This document shows, in pieces, positions 62,000-64,000 of a stretch of 64,000 bases of DNA. The DNA lies in assembly GCA_029210725.1 (NCBI GenBank), contig JARGFM010000004.1:62001-126000 (forward strand), given 5' to 3'. The position numbers were made by a program, and so were the translations under genes. Every line of letters starts with the position of its first letter. Within the stretch, counting starts at the first letter, position 1. Under the pieces are notes generated by a model, which saw only the letters and a program-made list of their open reading frames with translations, searched no databases and was not told the origin of the DNA. The DNA is from Bacteroidales bacterium (GTDB taxonomy: Bacteria > Bacteroidota > Bacteroidia > Bacteroidales > GCA-2748055).

Positions 62000-64000
62000 C
62001 TAATCCATGAGGGCATTGTAGATCACCTGCTGCACATCGGTGCGCACGTTCATATCAATCAGCAGATTATTGCCCATATCGGGATGTACACGGTTGGAAA
62101 GAAAGATATAAACCAGTTCGTAAGCCGGATCGGCCCATGCCAGGGTCCCTGTAAATCCGGAGTGTCCAAAACTGAGCGGGGAGGCACTGTTGCAGGCAGG
62201 CCCTGCATCTTCCTCCCAGAACACGGGTTTATTAAATCCGAAACCCCGGTGGTTCTTCTCCTCACAATTGTAGCAGGAAGTATAGAGTTTCAGGGTGGAC
62301 TCCCGGATATACCGTCGCTGTCCGTAGAGTCCCCCGTTCATAAACATCTGCATCAGCTTGGCCAGATCGTTGGCAGAGCCAAACAGGCCCGCATTGCCCG
62401 ATACTCCGCCAAGCATGGCGGCCGCCTGATCATGCACATGTCCCTGCAGTAACTGTTTGCGGTAGAAATTATCATTTTCTGTAGGTACTATTCGCTCCCG
62501 GGGAAAGCGGCTCAAAGGTTTGTAGCCCAGGGTCTGAGCCCCCATGGGATTGTAAAAGTTGTGCCAGACATAAGGGTAAAGCATGGTATCGGTGGCAGCT
62601 TCGATGATCTGCTGGAACATCAGGAAACCCAGTCCGCTGTACCGGTACTCCCTGGAGAGCAGTTCCGAGTCATAAACCCTTTTATAAATGGTATCCCTCA
62701 GGTCGGCCCGCATATAAAACTTTTCGGCTGCCTGGTAAGGATATTCCGGGGAATAGTGATCCTGGTAAACACTGTCGACATACTTCACATGACGGTTAAA
62801 ATAGGCCCCTTCCCCGATCTTCAGCGGATGGGTCCTGGAAAAGCTGGCTCTGAGCAGGGTCTGTGAAGTATCCAGGGGCTCCAGGGTCTCATAGTAGAAA
62901 GGAATATAGGGGATCATGCCACTCTGGTGGGCCAGCACATCGGCCACCAGTAATCCGGCCTTGTTGGAGCTGTCAGGAATGGGCTCGTAGGCTCCCAGTA
63001 GAGAATCTTCGTGAAACTTGCCCAGATCATGCAGGCGCATCAGGGCCGCAGTAATGGAAGCCATCTTCGTGATCGAGGCCAGGTCGTAAATATCATCGGC
63101 CTGTACGGCCCTCTTCCGCTGGTAGGTATGGTGCCCGTAAGTCCGGTGCCACACCACTTTTCCACGGCGTGCCACCAGCACCTGGCATCCTGGCATGGCC
63201 TTTTCCCTGAGGGCCCGGTGGATAATCTCCTCCATCTTTAAAAGGGTATCGGGGTGAAGCCCCACATCCAGCGGGGAAGCATATCCCAGCCTGGAGGCAG
63301 GCCCGGTGTCCGCACCTTCCCCTGCGGCCAGATAGCTTCCGGCAGACACCGGCATCCGCCCGGAAAAAGAGGCTCCTCCGAAGATGGCCTGCAGGGCCAG
63401 GTCCTGATAAAGCGAATCGTCTTTGTGTGACAGAACCAGGGCATCAAGGTGCTCCAGTCCGGAAAAACGTCCCAAGGCATAGGGTACGCCGGACACATTT
63501 ACAATCAGTTTGACCGAAGGATCGAGCTGCTCCAGAAAAAGGAGTGTCTGATCGGTGATTCCATAATTCCGGGAAGCCCTGCTGCTGGTGTTCAGCACGT
63601 TTACGATCACTGTATTGTACTTATCCAGTTTCTGAATCAATTCCGACTGTTCGGAGAGAATGGCGGAGGAGGACAGGGTAAAATGATCGCCCTCCAGGAA
63701 TTTATCGGTAGTACGCAGAGGCTCCGCTTTCCCCTCCTTGCTGATAGTTACCGTGGCCAGGAGGGTGCGTTCCAGTTCTTCAACGGGCAGCACTCCGTCC
63801 GCGTTCTTTGCCAGAATCAGCGAATGTTCCACCAGTTTTCTGAACAAAGGCTGGTAAGCCGGACTGTTCAGATCATCCAACAGGGAATCTATCCGGATGA
63901 TTTCACGCCGGTGTGCCCCTGTCCAGTATTTGGCCTGAAGGATCTTCCGGCAACTCCCATTAATCTCCTCTTCAGAAATGCTTCCCTGCCTGACCGCCCT
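62000..64000 (-). CDS. glycoside hydrolase family 3-type / serine hydrolase fusion (partial, 5' end outside the window)
   Basis: The frame is open for 667 codons from the window edge to TAG at 62000-62002. The first 210 or so residues resemble the C-terminal domain of GH3 beta-N-acetylglucosaminidases (HSLILAKNADGVLPV, VNVSGVPYALGRFSG). From about residue 245 a serine beta-lactamase/D-Ala-D-Ala peptidase-like domain follows: SxxK in LASITKMASI, the Tyr of YRYSGLGFL at the YxN position, and the late GHSGFTGT. The missing N-terminus should hold the GH3 barrel. Such fusions in Bacteroidota are thought to act on peptidoglycan; this is inferred. Confidence 0.84.
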   Translation of the reverse strand, partial: RAVRQGSISEEEINGSCRKILQAKYWTGAHRREIIRIDSLLDDLNSPAYQPLFRKLVEHSLILAKNADGVLPVEELERTLLATVTISKEGKAEPLRTTDKFLEGDHFTLSSSAILSEQSELIQKLDKYNTVIVNVLNTSSRASRNYGITDQTLLFLEQLDPSVKLIVNVSGVPYALGRFSGLEHLDALVLSHKDDSLYQDLALQAIFGGASFSGRMPVSAGSYLAAGEGADTGPASRLGYASPLDVGLHPDTLLKMEEIIHRALREKAMPGCQVLVARRGKVVWHRTYGHHTYQRKRAVQADDIYDLASITKMASITAALMRLHDLGKFHEDSLLGAYEPIPDSSNKAGLLVADVLAHQSGMIPYIPFYYETLEPLDTSQTLLRASFSRTHPLKIGEGAYFNRHVKYVDSVYQDHYSPEYPYQAAEKFYMRADLRDTIYKRVYDSELLSREYRYSGLGFLMFQQIIEAATDTMLYPYVWHNFYNPMGAQTLGYKPLSRFPRERIVPTENDNFYRKQLLQGHVHDQAAAMLGGVSGNAGLFGSANDLAKLMQMFMNGGLYGQRRYIRESTLKLYTSCYNCEEKNHRGFGFNKPVFWEEDAGPACNSASPLSFGHSGFTGTLAWADPAYELVYIFLSNRVHPDMGNNLLIDMNVRTDVQQVIYNALMD

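Noticed and set aside
1-64000. CRISPR arrays, tRNA, rRNA, phage genes
   Set aside because: No regularly spaced repeats, cloverleaf or rRNA-like stretches, or phage structural genes were found on reading.

Overview
The window is from a fermentative, probably anaerobic member of the Bacteroidota, most like the Bacteroidales/Marinilabiliales. Supporting signs are a protein with a type IX secretion C-terminal signal, a TonB-dependent receptor with a carboxypeptidase-regulatory N-domain, a beta-propeller sensor fused to a phosphatase, DUF4301 and DUF1338 proteins, many lipoproteins, and promoters of the Bacteroides form TTTG-N19-21-TAnnTTTG. Anaerobic energy metabolism is shown by Pta/AckA, Ptb/Buk, indolepyruvate:ferredoxin oxidoreductase, rubredoxin, citrate lyase and a sodium-type methylmalonyl-CoA decarboxylase. 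No rRNA, tRNA or CRISPR array was seen.

Layout. 1-305: 3' part of a DUF1338 gene cut by the window edge. 437-4816: two acyl-phosphate ATP-yielding pairs (pta-ackA, then ptb-buk) separated by a strong terminator; an outer-membrane protein and an antiporter gene follow. 6713-16692: SlyD, a nitrilase-family amidase, a PiT phosphate transporter with porin and lipoprotein, DUF4301, and iorBA. 16785-20281: an AT-rich mercury-resistance insert (ArsR-type regulator, MerT-MerP fusion, MerA) lying inside yjbQ. The insert supplies a new 3' end to yjbQ, and the displaced original 3' end survives next to iorA. 20371-33324: TonB receptor, nitroreductase, ornithine aminotransferase, a T9SS-secreted protein, a propeller-SpoIIE phosphatase, a lipoprotein Xaa-Pro aminopeptidase and a cyclophilin. 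33357-40552: a complete eight-gene histidine operon, preceded by a leader peptide with seven consecutive His codons and an attenuator. 40588-44230: YihY, a TlpA-like thioredoxin and an IS element with a frameshifted transposase. 44325-52457: lipoprotein peptidases, rubredoxin, PepD, an isocitrate/isopropylmalate-type dehydrogenase, a degenerate HD protein, an Ntn hydrolase and an isoaspartyl peptidase. 52769-54918: an ECF sigma/anti-sigma/DUF4097 operon in which two of the three genes carry an in-frame stop. 54968-61893: one operon of methylmalonyl-CoA epimerase, decarboxylase subunits, a CitD-CitE fusion and CitF. 62000-64000: a partial GH3-serine hydrolase fusion.

How the parts work together (inference from family knowledge). 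Citrate lyase gives acetate and oxaloacetate. Oxaloacetate reduced through succinate to methylmalonyl-CoA can be decarboxylated to propionyl-CoA with sodium export. Acyl-CoAs are cashed in for ATP by Pta/AckA and Ptb/Buk. Ior degrades aryl pyruvates from amino acids, consistent with the many peptidases. The best candidate for something undescribed is the mer insert that rebuilds the 3' end of yjbQ without encoding a visible recombinase.
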